Below are positions 8,955-18,045 of a stretch of DNA of 59,022 nt, piece by piece. The notes beneath the pieces were generated by a model that was not told the DNA's origin, searched no databases, and worked only from the letters and a program-made list of their open reading frames with translations. Source of the stretch: Chitinophagaceae bacterium. Its GTDB lineage: Bacteria > Bacteroidota > Bacteroidia > Chitinophagales > Chitinophagaceae. The position numbers and the translations under genes are program-made. Numbering within the stretch: position 1 is the first letter of the stretch; every line of letters begins with the position of its first letter. The stretch spans positions 1 through 59,022 of the forward strand of contig JAEUVS010000112.1 in assembly GCA_016786745.1 (NCBI GenBank), read 5' to 3'.

Positions 8955-9716
8955 TTGCTCAAGGAAATCATAACAGCTATTGAATCGTACTTCAAGGCGC
9001 ATCGTTTTATCAGGAAGCATGGCTTATGGAAATGGATCATAATCCCCGGCATCTTCTACACGATTCTCTTCCTGTTCGGCATGTACGCGTTCTGGCAATC
9101 GTCGAACTTCGTGGTTTCTTATGTCAGCGGCAGCCTCGGTATTGATAAATGGGTTCACAGGCAGGACAACGACCTGCTCAGCTTTTTTTTCCTGATGGGC
9201 GAGATGATGGTACGCCTGATCCTGATGTTCTTTTACTTCTCCCTTTTTAAATATATTTTTCTCATCATCGGTTCGCCGGTGTTCGCATACCTGAGCGAAA
9301 GAACGGAAGCCATTATTGAAGGAAAAGAGTTTCCGTTCAGCTTCTCCCAACTGATGAAAGATATTTTCAGGGGCATAAAGCTGGCGCTCAGAAATACAAT
9401 GTGGCAGGCCGTGTTTACGATCTCCATTTTGATTCTTTCGTTTTTCCCTGTAGTCGGATGGGTAACGCCGGTAATAATGTTGTTTGTAGAATGTTACTAC
9501 TATGGCTTTTCGATGATGGACTACAGTTGTGAACGCCACAAGCTCTCTCCATCAGAAAGTATTGAATATATCACGCGGCACAAAGGTTTGGCGATAGGTA
9601 ATGGAATGATGTTTTTCCTGATGCATCTTATTCCTTTTGCAGGCTGGTTGCTCGCTCCGGCTTATGCTGTTGTGGCTGCAACGATCAGCATGTATCATCA
9701 GAAATCGGAGTTATGA
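8955..9716 (+). CDS. EI24 domain-containing membrane protein
   Basis: A 253-residue inner-membrane protein with about four to six hydrophobic segments and the EI24/CysZ-like pattern (LMKDIFRGIKLALRNTMWQAVF, ILILSFFPVVGWVTP, FVECYYYGFSMMDYSCER). Bacterial members include CysZ sulfate permease, but most Bacteroidota members are uncharacterised. Translation appears to start at TTG 8955: an in-frame stop lies at 8934-8936 and the next ATG is inside the first membrane segment. The stop codon overlaps the next gene's ATG (ATGA), so the two are translationally coupled. The nearby SLC13 anion carrier raises a weak link to anion transport. Confidence 0.8.
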   Translation: MLKEIITAIESYFKAHRFIRKHGLWKWIIIPGIFYTILFLFGMYAFWQSSNFVVSYVSGSLGIDKWVHRQDNDLLSFFFLMGEMMVRLILMFFYFSLFKYIFLIIGSPVFAYLSERTEAIIEGKEFPFSFSQLMKDIFRGIKLALRNTMWQAVFTISILILSFFPVVGWVTPVIMLFVECYYYGFSMMDYSCERHKLSPSESIEYITRHKGLAIGNGMMFFLMHLIPFAGWLLAPAYAVVAATISMYHQKSEL

Positions 9717-10414
9717 GTGCTGCAAAAGTATACCTGATTCCATCAACTCTTGCCGAAGGCGCAACTCATACTATTCCTCCTTACGTTGTCGATGCAGTGA
9801 AAGACTGCAAAGTATTTTTCGTAGAAAACGAACGCACCGCGAGACGTTACTTAAAAAGTGTATGGAAAGAAATAGTGATTGACAACTACAAGTGGTTCGC
9901 TATTCACAAAGCAGAAAACGAGGTAAAGAATCAATTCAACGAATTTTTAAAAGAAGGCATTAACATCGGTATCATCAGCGAAGCGGGCTGCCCCGGTGTT
10001 GCCGACCCTGGACAAATTCTAACTGGCATTGCGCACAAAACCGGTGCAACAGTAATACCTCTCGTTGGCCCAAGTTCAATTCTTCTCGCACTGATGGCAA
10101 GTGGTTTAAATGGACAGCAATTTCAGTTTGCCGGATATCTTCCGATCGACAACGGCGAACGTACCAAAACTTTAAAACATCTCGAAAACGAATCACTCAA
10201 AAAGAATTGTACGCAGATTTTTATTGAGACACCATACCGTAACAATCAATTGCTGGAAACAATTCTGAAAACCTGTCAACCTTCCACGAAGTTGTGCATC
10301 GCGGCCGAACTCACATCCGCAAATGAACTCATCGTAACCAAATCCATCAGCGACTGGAAAAAATCTCTTCCCGATTTACATAAGAAGCCGGTCGTATTTT
10401 TATTACTGGGCTAA
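9713..10414 (+). CDS. SAM-dependent methyltransferase, RsmI-like (tetrapyrrole methylase fold)
   Basis: A class III methyltransferase of 233 residues. The start KVYLIPSTLAEG, the SEAGCPGVADPG loop (RsmI has SDAGTPLISDPG) and PLVGPSSILLALMASG match the RsmI/YraL family, which 2'-O-methylates C1402 of 16S rRNA. The divergent loop and shorter C-terminus suggest the second, Bacteroidota-specific RsmI-like paralog rather than the canonical enzyme, so substrate is uncertain. It overlaps the EI24 gene by 4 bp. Confidence 0.82.
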   Translation: MSAAKVYLIPSTLAEGATHTIPPYVVDAVKDCKVFFVENERTARRYLKSVWKEIVIDNYKWFAIHKAENEVKNQFNEFLKEGINIGIISEAGCPGVADPGQILTGIAHKTGATVIPLVGPSSILLALMASGLNGQQFQFAGYLPIDNGERTKTLKHLENESLKKNCTQIFIETPYRNNQLLETILKTCQPSTKLCIAAELTSANELIVTKSISDWKKSLPDLHKKPVVFLLLG

Positions 10415-10557
10415 AGTCACCTTCGCATGTGCTCCATAACCGCACACTTTAATCGCAGAACCGAACACTTCTTACACCTTTGCTAAAAACAATTCGCTGG
10501 ATAACAACTGGTTATTGTTTGGCACACTTTTCAGACCGATTTGCAAAACCATCTACC

Positions 10558-11589
10558 ATGCTTACACGGCTCCTAATATTCGCTTTTCTCACAACAAGCG
10601 CCATCACATTGTTCGCCCAACGAAACGAGCAGGAAGTGCTAATAAATAGTCGTTCGTTATCTACCGCCTCAATTCGTAGTGTAGAGGCAGAGACACAAGG
10701 AGGAAATATATCACTGGAAGGTGTAGCCGACGCCGATGCACGCGTAGAAGTTTATGCATGGGGTCGTGGCAGCGATGAATCAATCAAACAGCGCGTTTCT
10801 GATTATTACACGGTGAAAATTGAAACTGATAACAACAAACTTTCCGTTTCTGCAAAACGAAAAAAGTCTTTCGGCCGCAACGACCAGGTGAGTGTTTCTT
10901 TCCGGGTGTATGTACCGGTTTCTGTTTCCAGCGAACTCAATACCAGCGGAGGCAATATCAGTTGCCGTCATTTGTCCGGCAACCGGCAGTGGGTGCAAAC
11001 CAGCGGTGGTAATATCGCTTTTGATGATGTGAAAGGCGACGCAACGGGCAAAACTTCCGGCGGCAACATCTCGATCAGCAATTGCTCCGAAACATTTGAC
11101 TTATTTACCAGTGGTGGTAACATACATGCCAGGCGAAGTGAGGGCAAATTGTCCCTGTCTACTTCAGGAGGAAATATTGCCCTTGAAGAGCTGTCAGGAA
11201 CCATCAAAGCGAAAACAAGTGGCGGAAATGTAACTGCCGATCGCGTAAGCGGATCGCTAATCACATCATCATCCGGTGGAAACCTTCAGCTCGGCGACCT
11301 TTCCTGTTCACTGGAAGCTTCCACAAGCGGTGGCAATTTGAATATAGCCATCAAAAAAATAGGCGAACATGTAAAATTGCGCAACAGCGGCGGCGGTAAT
11401 ACACATCTCGAATTACCTGGCGGCACCGGTATGGATATCCACGCAACAGGAAGTTCGGTAAGAGTTGAACGTACCGTAGGTTTCACGGGCGACATCCGCG
11501 AGCGCGAAATCAAAGGTTCGGTTAATGGCGGCGGCATTCCGGTTGATATAGATGGTGGCGCCTCAAGAGTTGTGGTTACAATCAGGTAA
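10558..11589 (+). CDS. Exported DUF4097-family beta-repeat protein
   Basis: A secreted or surface protein of 343 residues. ATG 10558 gives a clean signal peptide (MLTRLLIFAFLTTSAITLFAQ) and is preferred to the upstream TTG 10480. After residue ~125 the protein consists of about nine copies of an 18-residue repeat anchored on (T/S)SGGN(I/V/L), predicted to stack as a right-handed beta-solenoid with Gly-Asn turns. This is the putative adhesin (DUF4097) fold. No T9SS sorting domain or lipobox is present, so its location is probably periplasmic or outer-membrane associated. Function unknown. It lies 143 bp after the RsmI-like gene and is probably transcribed separately. Confidence 0.8.
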   Translation: MLTRLLIFAFLTTSAITLFAQRNEQEVLINSRSLSTASIRSVEAETQGGNISLEGVADADARVEVYAWGRGSDESIKQRVSDYYTVKIETDNNKLSVSAKRKKSFGRNDQVSVSFRVYVPVSVSSELNTSGGNISCRHLSGNRQWVQTSGGNIAFDDVKGDATGKTSGGNISISNCSETFDLFTSGGNIHARRSEGKLSLSTSGGNIALEELSGTIKAKTSGGNVTADRVSGSLITSSSGGNLQLGDLSCSLEASTSGGNLNIAIKKIGEHVKLRNSGGGNTHLELPGGTGMDIHATGSSVRVERTVGFTGDIREREIKGSVNGGGIPVDIDGGASRVVVTIR

Positions 11590-11610
11590 AACGATTGTTC
11601 TTGTTTTCAG

Positions 11611-12696
11611 TTACCGGCGATTCAACCACCAGCCAATATTTATGTGAGACAGTACCGTGAACCTGCCCGTCATCTTCTCTACGGCAGGCCCATAGGCATT
11701 CTCTTCTATATTTTTCAAAAGGTAAAAGCCGGGACCAACATTTAAATCAAGGCTAAATCTTCCCGGATAATTCCGTTGCATGCCCCACAAAACACCCTGC
11801 TGCAACAACGGCCGACGATGTAACGGTACCACGTAGAGTTGGGAAAGCGTTTCGCGTGTTAATATGTAATCGAGCGAAGCGGCAATATAATTCATTGAAT
11901 TAAATGCAGTCCTTTTTCCGCTTTCGCTGCGTTTACGGCCATTGTAATAAAACCGGTATTGAATAGTAGCCGCAGGATCGAAAGTGAGAAATGTATTGGT
12001 GCCCTGAGATTTTGAAAAGCTCAATCCAAATGAAGTAGCAGCATAGAAACGTAACAGCGCTGTCTGAGTTTTGTTGATACTGGGCTCGAAGGTTATGCCC
12101 GGCTCAAAAGCAGTCAATCTATACACGTTCACTGTACACGGAAGGTCTTTGTCTGAGGCTACTTTTACTGAAAAACCAGGTTTCAGCACGGGAATTTTTT
12201 CCCATTCACCGGTAACATCATAACGATGAAAACTTTTGTTCCCGGCAAAACCGGCTAAAAATTCAATTCTTTCCACACCTTCACCACCACTCTTACTTAT
12301 GGCAATAAAAAAATCCTCGTTCATCGTTATACTATCCTTCGTCAAATCAACATTCAATGCTCCTTTTCCATTCCTGCCATAAACGGGGATAGGACCTCGC
12401 AGAACACGTGTAGCCGGCCGGTCGTTTTCCACTTTGTAAAAGTTTACATTGAAAGTATCTGCCGTTGTAAAAGATCTGATCAAAAACTTTGCACTAACTA
12501 CCCGCAGCGGTCCGCTGCAAACCCTGACTATTGTTCCGGTTTCGAAATGCCCATGATCATGATTGACTTCATAGGCCACCGACAGCAACTTCACGGTCCC
12601 ATTGTTGCCAATTGTGTTCATGAATTTCGATGAATCTTCCTGGCTAAAACACCAAAACGATAACATTCCGTATAAGATGGTAAGAAGAGGTTTCAT
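11611..12696 (-). CDS. Exported protein of unknown function (361 aa)
   Basis: The signal peptide is MKPLLTILYGMLSFWCFSQ. Residues ~30-190 form a predicted beta-sandwich with a pattern (VVSAKFLIRS... FNVNFYKVEN... LNVDLTKDSITMNEDFFIAIS) that resembles a domain attached to many Bacteroidota exported proteins. The second half (~210-361) alternates in a way compatible with outer-membrane beta strands, ending INIGWWLNRR. I do not recognise a named family. Its ATG overlaps the stop of the upstream 446-residue gene by 4 bp, so the two are coupled and likely act together. It converges with the DUF4097 gene, whose stop is 21 bp away. Confidence 0.65.
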   Translation of the reverse strand: MKPLLTILYGMLSFWCFSQEDSSKFMNTIGNNGTVKLLSVAYEVNHDHGHFETGTIVRVCSGPLRVVSAKFLIRSFTTADTFNVNFYKVENDRPATRVLRGPIPVYGRNGKGALNVDLTKDSITMNEDFFIAISKSGGEGVERIEFLAGFAGNKSFHRYDVTGEWEKIPVLKPGFSVKVASDKDLPCTVNVYRLTAFEPGITFEPSINKTQTALLRFYAATSFGLSFSKSQGTNTFLTFDPAATIQYRFYYNGRKRSESGKRTAFNSMNYIAASLDYILTRETLSQLYVVPLHRRPLLQQGVLWGMQRNYPGRFSLDLNVGPGFYLLKNIEENAYGPAVEKMTGRFTVLSHINIGWWLNRR

Positions 12697-14033
12697 TTGT
12701 ATTGATAGTATTTGTCACAAAGCAGGCACAGCAATAAGGCAAATTTTAATTTCCGGCTATCCATCGCATGGTAACTTACTTTGTCTTGTCCGTATAATGC
12801 AAATACTTCCTCCCCGTTCAGTTTTAATTTTTTAATTCGTCCCAGGTCAGAAGTAACTAATTCGAATTGTTCGTTATCTACTTTTCCTTTCACTTCCATT
12901 TCAACACGACCCACGTTGTTCAATTCAGCGCTCAAAGTGTCAATCGTTGACGAATCACTTCCATCCCACATTTTTCCAAAATTCTCGCTGTTAACAGTGT
13001 AGTTTATTTGAAACTCCGACATTGTATCACCATTAAGAGTAATCGAGTGCAACACATCGGGCCGAATGTGTTTTTCGGACCGATACTCACTCCTCTCTAA
13101 AGACTTAAAGCCTTCTTCGTCTTTCACCCTTCGGCGGTCGGCAACCTTCGTGTCAACGAAGTGTATGGAACATTTATAGTTATCAAAACCTTCTTTAAAA
13201 GAGTGAACAGCCGTATACAATGTTGACCGTTTCTTTTCTGAGTCGACGTTCGAAAAAAATGTAATCAATCCACCTATCGTATTCTCCATGCCGTGTTTGA
13301 ACTTGCCGGTTTTAACGACGCTCGTAGAATCAGGCATAATAGTAAACCCATCTTCACCGTGCATCGAAATGGATTGGTGGTGGTCATCAAATTCACACTC
13401 ACGCAGGTTCATGTTTGCAGGTGTCGGCGAATCAGTGTAACCACAAGCCGCGTTCAACCATATTCTATCCTGGGCTTTCGGCAACCCATTAACTACATAA
13501 TAAGCGATCGTGTCGTATTCATACTGCAGGTGTGAAGGATAAAAAGGAAACCGGTTAAGTGTTACCTGGCCGGGCGCGGGCTGCCTGCGCATGATGTTAT
13601 AACTGGCAGACAGGTCCTCCTTAACAATGGCTCCTTGCACCAGCCGGTATTTTACACTTATTCTTGTAGCGAGCATAGAATAATCGGGGTTCATCGCGAT
13701 ACCTTCATCAAAAAGCTGTAAAAAAATATACCACTTCGATGTATCTAAAGCCGAAACCGAAGGATTAAACTTAGGCTCCATTCTCAACAGGGGCAGCCTG
13801 TTTACCCTCACACTAAATCCGGAAACATCCCGGTTCCATTTTTGAGATATTGTTTTAATGAAGCTTCTTTTTAACATCTCCTGGTAGGTTGTATCCTTCA
13901 TTAACACTACTCTCCCATCGCCTGTTGTCCTATGCCATATATACTCGGCTCTCACTTCAATACCTGGCAACTCCTGGCCGAAAGTATATTCAGCAAACAT
14001 CACCAGGAACAAGATTTGTGAAAGAAGCCTCAT
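12693..14033 (-). CDS. Exported protein of unknown function (446 aa)
   Basis: The signal peptide is MRLLSQILFLVMFAEYTFGQ, followed by a mostly beta, charged protein with no motif I recognise. It has a few conserved-looking features: an AACGYTD segment near residue 205, a poly-acidic/His ECEFDDHHQS stretch, and a short hydrophobic Cys-rich C-terminus (ALLLCLLCDKYY). It is not a GLPGLI protein despite similar size and context. It is translationally coupled to the 361-residue gene by a 4-bp overlap, and the beta-barrel gene upstream ends 9 bp before its start, so the three may form one operon. Confidence 0.6.
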   Translation of the reverse strand: MRLLSQILFLVMFAEYTFGQELPGIEVRAEYIWHRTTGDGRVVLMKDTTYQEMLKRSFIKTISQKWNRDVSGFSVRVNRLPLLRMEPKFNPSVSALDTSKWYIFLQLFDEGIAMNPDYSMLATRISVKYRLVQGAIVKEDLSASYNIMRRQPAPGQVTLNRFPFYPSHLQYEYDTIAYYVVNGLPKAQDRIWLNAACGYTDSPTPANMNLRECEFDDHHQSISMHGEDGFTIMPDSTSVVKTGKFKHGMENTIGGLITFFSNVDSEKKRSTLYTAVHSFKEGFDNYKCSIHFVDTKVADRRRVKDEEGFKSLERSEYRSEKHIRPDVLHSITLNGDTMSEFQINYTVNSENFGKMWDGSDSSTIDTLSAELNNVGRVEMEVKGKVDNEQFELVTSDLGRIKKLKLNGEEVFALYGQDKVSYHAMDSRKLKFALLLCLLCDKYYQYK

Positions 14034-14042
14034 ACAAAAAAT

Positions 14043-14663
14043 TTAAAGAACAAATCCCAATCGTAATCCGAAATACCGGTTGTAAAATTTTCCGTCGGTT
14101 TCATCAGGAGCAACCATATTGCTTAGCCCTGCATTGTAATTGAGTGCCACCATAATTCCTGATTTGCCCACATATCCCGTTACAACATTCAACGCAGTTT
14201 CGACGCGCTTAAAGTCTTCATCTTTCCCGAATTTTACTTTGTCACTACCCGACATACCCGCCGACTCCCATTTACTTTTACCTGAGATTCCGACATTGAA
14301 AGATGGGCCCGCGCCGAGGAAGATCTTTCCGTTGGAGAGTTTTGCATTGTATACGAAATTCAAGGGTACTTCAAAATGGTTGGTAGTAAGCCGGTTTTTC
14401 TCGCCTTCGGCTTTGAGGGTGCCGCCTTTTTGTACGAAGTTCAACGCAGGCATGAAGCTGCCGGCAGACCCTAAAGGTATATCCGAGAACACACCAAGAG
14501 TTATCCCGGGTTTACTTTTCGAAGTTACCGATACTGATGAAACTGTTACCTTATAATTGGCCACCGTGGCACCAGTGGTAATACCAAACCTTACTTTTTG
14601 AGATTGGGCATTGCCCGATAAAATTCCAATGAATAATGTGAAAATTGTAACAAGCCTTTTCAT
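14043..14663 (-). CDS. Small outer-membrane beta-barrel protein (porin-like family)
   Basis: A predicted outer-membrane protein of 206 residues. ATG 14663 yields a signal peptide ending GILSGNAQ|SQKVRFG; the ATG at 14696 would add 11 residues with no signal function. The mature protein has the OmpA-like/PorT-like barrel pattern: GITTGATVANYKV, LGVFSDIPLG, FEVPLNFVYNAKLSNGKIFLGAGPSFNVGISGK, and a C-terminal YFGLRLGFVL strand. Function of this family is generally unknown. A perfect minus-strand TAnnTTTG box lies 36 nt upstream. Confidence 0.8.
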   Translation of the reverse strand: MKRLVTIFTLFIGILSGNAQSQKVRFGITTGATVANYKVTVSSVSVTSKSKPGITLGVFSDIPLGSAGSFMPALNFVQKGGTLKAEGEKNRLTTNHFEVPLNFVYNAKLSNGKIFLGAGPSFNVGISGKSKWESAGMSGSDKVKFGKDEDFKRVETALNVVTGYVGKSGIMVALNYNAGLSNMVAPDETDGKFYNRYFGLRLGFVL

Positions 14664-14698
14664 GACGTGGAGTTTAGGTGAATGTTTTGAATGCATCC

Positions 14699-14706
14699 CA
14701 AACGTA
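14699..14706 (-). promoter_or_regulatory. Candidate -7 box for the beta-barrel gene (TACGTTTG)
   Basis: The minus strand reads TACGTTTG, an exact TAnnTTTG match, 36 nt from the ATG at 14663. It may drive all three minus-strand genes 14663-11611. No -33 box is clear. Confidence 0.4.
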
Positions 14707-14837
14707 TCACGTTGTTGGCCCAGATGCTAATCGTTTACCGCGACGTAAAAACCGCAATTCGCATTTTTCAATATTCATCGGGCTTCGATTACACATAGGT
14801 GATAAAAATACCTTCATACGAAGCAGGCCGGCCCATA

Positions 14838-14889
14838 TTTTACGGGAAAGCGCTTAATCTCAATCACGAATTATTAAAAGCCCGTAAAA
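14838..14889 (+). promoter_or_regulatory. Inverted repeat in the leader of the HTH regulator gene
   Basis: TTTTACGGG (14838-14846) and CCCGTAAAA (14881-14889) are perfect 9-bp inverted repeats 34 nt apart, with outer GCCGGC/CCGGC elements at 14827 and 14895 that can extend the stem. It lies 51 nt before the start of the HTH regulator and could be an operator or a leader hairpin. No function is shown. Confidence 0.35.
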
Positions 14890-14940
14890 ATAAACCGGCG
14901 GGTGTCCGGAATAATGTAACTTTTAAAAGATTAACTGTTT

Positions 14941-15933
14941 ATGAATTCAGCCGACCTTCAACAAATATTTTTTTCCAATTTGAAGAATGTTGTTCCCGCA
15001 AACATCTCTTTGGTGGATGAAATCGCCGAAATCCTCGATATTGGGTACGACAGTGTTTACCGGCGAATAAGAGGAGAGAAACCAATCACATTAGGTGAAC
15101 TGAAGGTCCTCTGCGACCGTTATCAACTCTCACTCGACCAGGTATTGCAGCTTAACAACGATTCTATTGTCTTCCAGGCACCCGGCATCAACAACGACAT
15201 AGATTTTAATGGATACCTGACCGGTATCCTGGCGGAATTCAGATACTTCAACAGTTTTGGAGTAAGGGAAATGTTTTATTTATGCAAAGACCTACCGATA
15301 TGGCACTTCTTTCTCTTCCCGGCAATCGCCGCTTTCAAAATATTCTGCTGGATGAAAACAATTCAAAACCATCCGGAATACCGGCACAAAACATTTTCTC
15401 TTTCGGGTTTTTCCTCTGATGAGTTTTATAAGGCCGGCCAGCAAATACTCGGCGAATACAATAAAATGCCGACAATAGAATTATGGGGATATGAAACCGT
15501 GAACAGCACCATCAATCAAATTCAATACTATCGCGATGCGAAGTTGTTTGACAAGCAGGATGATTTTAAGAAGGTGCTCGGCTCATTGAATGAAATGCTT
15601 AATCATTTGAAGAGCGAGGCCGAAGCAGGCGTCAAGTTCATGCCGGGCGCATCGCCATCACATTCAAAAGTCGCATACAATCTTTATATAAATGAAGTAC
15701 TTCTTGGCAACAATACCACGATTGTAAACCTCGAAAACACCTTGCATTGTTACATCAATTACAACGGGCTCTACTACTTTAAAACCCGCGATCCGAGGTT
15801 TACCTCAAGGTCCATGCGGCATTTCGATACTCTCATAAGCCGTTCCACGCTCATTAGCGGCACCGGCGAAAAATATCGTAATAAATACTTCGGCCTCCTG
15901 GAAGAACAGGTTAACAATCTCGACCGGGGGTAA
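14941..15933 (+). CDS. Helix-turn-helix transcriptional regulator with Bacteroidota-type C-terminal domain
   Basis: A DNA-binding protein of 330 residues. Residues ~20-70 form an XRE-like HTH (DEIAEILDIGYDSVYRRIRGEKPITLGELKVLCDRY shortened here to its key helices). The C-terminal 250 residues are alpha-helical with aromatic patches (LPIWHFFLFPAIAAFKIF) and match the family of HTH proteins common in Bacteroidota, for which no ligand is known. It stands alone between the divergent beta-barrel gene and the convergent FkbM gene, with an inverted repeat upstream that may be its own operator. Targets unknown. Confidence 0.75.
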   Translation: MNSADLQQIFFSNLKNVVPANISLVDEIAEILDIGYDSVYRRIRGEKPITLGELKVLCDRYQLSLDQVLQLNNDSIVFQAPGINNDIDFNGYLTGILAEFRYFNSFGVREMFYLCKDLPIWHFFLFPAIAAFKIFCWMKTIQNHPEYRHKTFSLSGFSSDEFYKAGQQILGEYNKMPTIELWGYETVNSTINQIQYYRDAKLFDKQDDFKKVLGSLNEMLNHLKSEAEAGVKFMPGASPSHSKVAYNLYINEVLLGNNTTIVNLENTLHCYINYNGLYYFKTRDPRFTSRSMRHFDTLISRSTLISGTGEKYRNKYFGLLEEQVNNLDRG

Positions 15934-15972
15934 TGCCGGGTTGCTGTTTCCTACCGGCCGTGACAACACTCC

Positions 15973-16731
15973 CTAACTCTCCCGCACAAAAATTACATTT
16001 TCTCCACGCTCCGATCGTCGAAAGTTATAGCGTTTTACGGCACCACATACCGCATCCGAACAATTCGGTTTTAGCCAGTCATGCAATTCGATAATCAAAC
16101 CCTTTGCCGAGTTCAGCCAGGTACCAGGGTTGTGTTCAAACACTTCCTTCTCACTTCCTTCAATATCCAATTTCACCAGGTCCGCATTCCGCCATTCCTG
16201 CTGTTTGATTATATCGTCAATAGAAAATCCCTTAATACTATTTTCGTCGGGCGCACTGGTTTCCTCAATCCTGAATGCCCATTTTCCCGAATTCGGATTA
16301 ATAATTTTTAAATAAGAAGAACTGCGCCAGATGCCACCCTTCAATGGGATAATATTTTTGTAAGCAGATACATTTTTTTGAAGCAGCTCAAAATTTGAAT
16401 CTTCCGGCTCAATGGTTATTATTTTCGCATGCGGGTACCTGTTAGCGAAAATTATTGCCGCCATTCCTATATTTCCTCCGCCATCAATAATTGTTTCGGG
16501 TATAAAAGGAAGATTGATATCGTACTCTCCGCTTATGAATATATTTCTGAAAAGCTTAAAATCGCTCGTCCCGGGCCTCAGGTAAAGACGATGTTTAACG
16601 CCGGGGAATTTAATACCAACTACTCCCTTCAGCAACCGGAACTTGTTGAGTTGCTCGAGCATAAGGTAATGAAATCCAGAAAATTTGAACTTTCCGATAA
16701 CATCAGCAACTCTGCGGATGCGGTTGTTCAT
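15973..16731 (-). CDS. FkbM-family methyltransferase
   Basis: A SAM-dependent methyltransferase of 252 residues. The SAM-binding motif I is IIDGGGNIGMAAIIFA, followed by an acidic IITIEPEDSNFELL, and the FkbM signature VKLDIEGSEKEVFE is present. Family members O-methylate sugars, polyketides or lipids; the acceptor here cannot be inferred. It is a single gene, convergent with the HTH regulator and divergent from bshA; no glycan cluster surrounds it. Confidence 0.87.
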   Translation of the reverse strand: MNNRIRRVADVIGKFKFSGFHYLMLEQLNKFRLLKGVVGIKFPGVKHRLYLRPGTSDFKLFRNIFISGEYDINLPFIPETIIDGGGNIGMAAIIFANRYPHAKIITIEPEDSNFELLQKNVSAYKNIIPLKGGIWRSSSYLKIINPNSGKWAFRIEETSAPDENSIKGFSIDDIIKQQEWRNADLVKLDIEGSEKEVFEHNPGTWLNSAKGLIIELHDWLKPNCSDAVCGAVKRYNFRRSERGENVIFVRES

Positions 16732-16866
16732 GACGGCAATTTTCCATTACTGATGCAAAAATGACTCCGAATATCGCGGCCCCGAAAGAGTAAATACAGG
16801 ATATGTTAATAGTCGAACGGTTTAAATTTTGTGCTTTACCTTCGCCCCCTAATGTTCTAAGAAGCT

Positions 16867-17994
16867 ATGAGAATCGGAATTGTTTGTTATCCCACCTTTG
16901 GGGGTAGCGGAGTACTGGCAACAGAATTAGGAAAGGCATTGGCCGATAAAGGACACGTTGTTCACTTTATAACATACCAGCAACCCGTAAGGCTCAGCGA
17001 GTTCAACGCGAATATTTTCTACCACGAAGTGCGGGTTCCAACTTACCCTCTCTTCGACTATCCTCCTTATGAAACAGCGCTCTCAAGTACGATGGTAGAC
17101 GTAATCGTCAACAACCAGATTGAACTGCTGCACGTGCACTACGCCATCCCGCATGCCTCGGCAGCGTTCATGACGAAAAGCATTCTCGCCAAACAAGGCA
17201 AGACAATACCAGTAATCACCACGCTTCACGGTACAGATATTACACTTGTTGGCCGCGATAAAACATTCGCACCGGTAGTTTCTTTTTCTATCAACCAAAG
17301 CGACGCCATTACCGCGGTATCATACAACCTGAGAGAAGAAACAAAGAAAATTTTCAAAATAGAGAAAGAAATCGAAGTCATCCAAAACTTCGTTGATGTA
17401 AGACGCTTCAACAAAAAGCCGATTGATGCCTTCCGGCGAGTAATCGCTCCAAATAATGAAAAGATAGTTATTCACGCATCTAACTTTCGTCGCATTAAAC
17501 GCGTAGAAGATGTGGTTAGAATATTCGAAAAAATTCATAAAAAAGTTCCTTCTAAATTATTATTCGTTGGCGATGGTCCCGAACGTCCAACCGCTGAAAG
17601 CCTAAGCCGCGATCTCAATATCGGCGACGATATTCGCTTCGTTGGTAAGCAGGAACAAATGGAAGAAATACTCGCAATAGGCGACCTGTTTCTCCTTACT
17701 TCAGAATACGAAAGCTTCGGACTCGCGGCACTCGAGGCAATGGCCGCAGGTGTTCCCGTCATCTCTACAAATGCGGGTGGCTTACCGGAAATAAATGAAC
17801 ACGGGGTAACAGGCTACATGAGCGACGTTGGAAATATTGACGAAATGAGCAGCTTCGCGATAGACCTCCTTTCAGATAAAGATAAGCTTGCGAAATTCAA
17901 AGCTAACGCATACGAACAAGCGAAGAAATTCGACATTCAGAATATCATCCCGAAGTACGAAAAACTCTACAATAGGTTTTGTAAGTGTTTATAA
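16867..17994 (+). CDS. bshA: N-acetyl-alpha-D-glucosaminyl L-malate synthase (bacillithiol step 1)
   Basis: A GT4 glycosyltransferase of 375 residues that joins UDP-GlcNAc to L-malate in bacillithiol synthesis. Diagnostic are the start MRIGIVCYPTFGGSGVLATELG, the HVHYAIPHA segment, TLHGTDITLVG, and the C-terminal GT-B donor site with TSEYESFGLAALEAMA and VPVISTNAGGLPE. This pattern matches BshA more closely than general GT4 enzymes. bshB and bshC are not in the window. It is transcribed alone and converges with the EnvC-like gene. Confidence 0.94.
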   Translation: MRIGIVCYPTFGGSGVLATELGKALADKGHVVHFITYQQPVRLSEFNANIFYHEVRVPTYPLFDYPPYETALSSTMVDVIVNNQIELLHVHYAIPHASAAFMTKSILAKQGKTIPVITTLHGTDITLVGRDKTFAPVVSFSINQSDAITAVSYNLREETKKIFKIEKEIEVIQNFVDVRRFNKKPIDAFRRVIAPNNEKIVIHASNFRRIKRVEDVVRIFEKIHKKVPSKLLFVGDGPERPTAESLSRDLNIGDDIRFVGKQEQMEEILAIGDLFLLTSEYESFGLAALEAMAAGVPVISTNAGGLPEINEHGVTGYMSDVGNIDEMSSFAIDLLSDKDKLAKFKANAYEQAKKFDIQNIIPKYEKLYNRFCKCL

Positions 17995-18045
17995 CGATCC
18001 TGCCCTTAGGCGCCACTGAGATTGCAACAAGCCTTGCATGTGATG

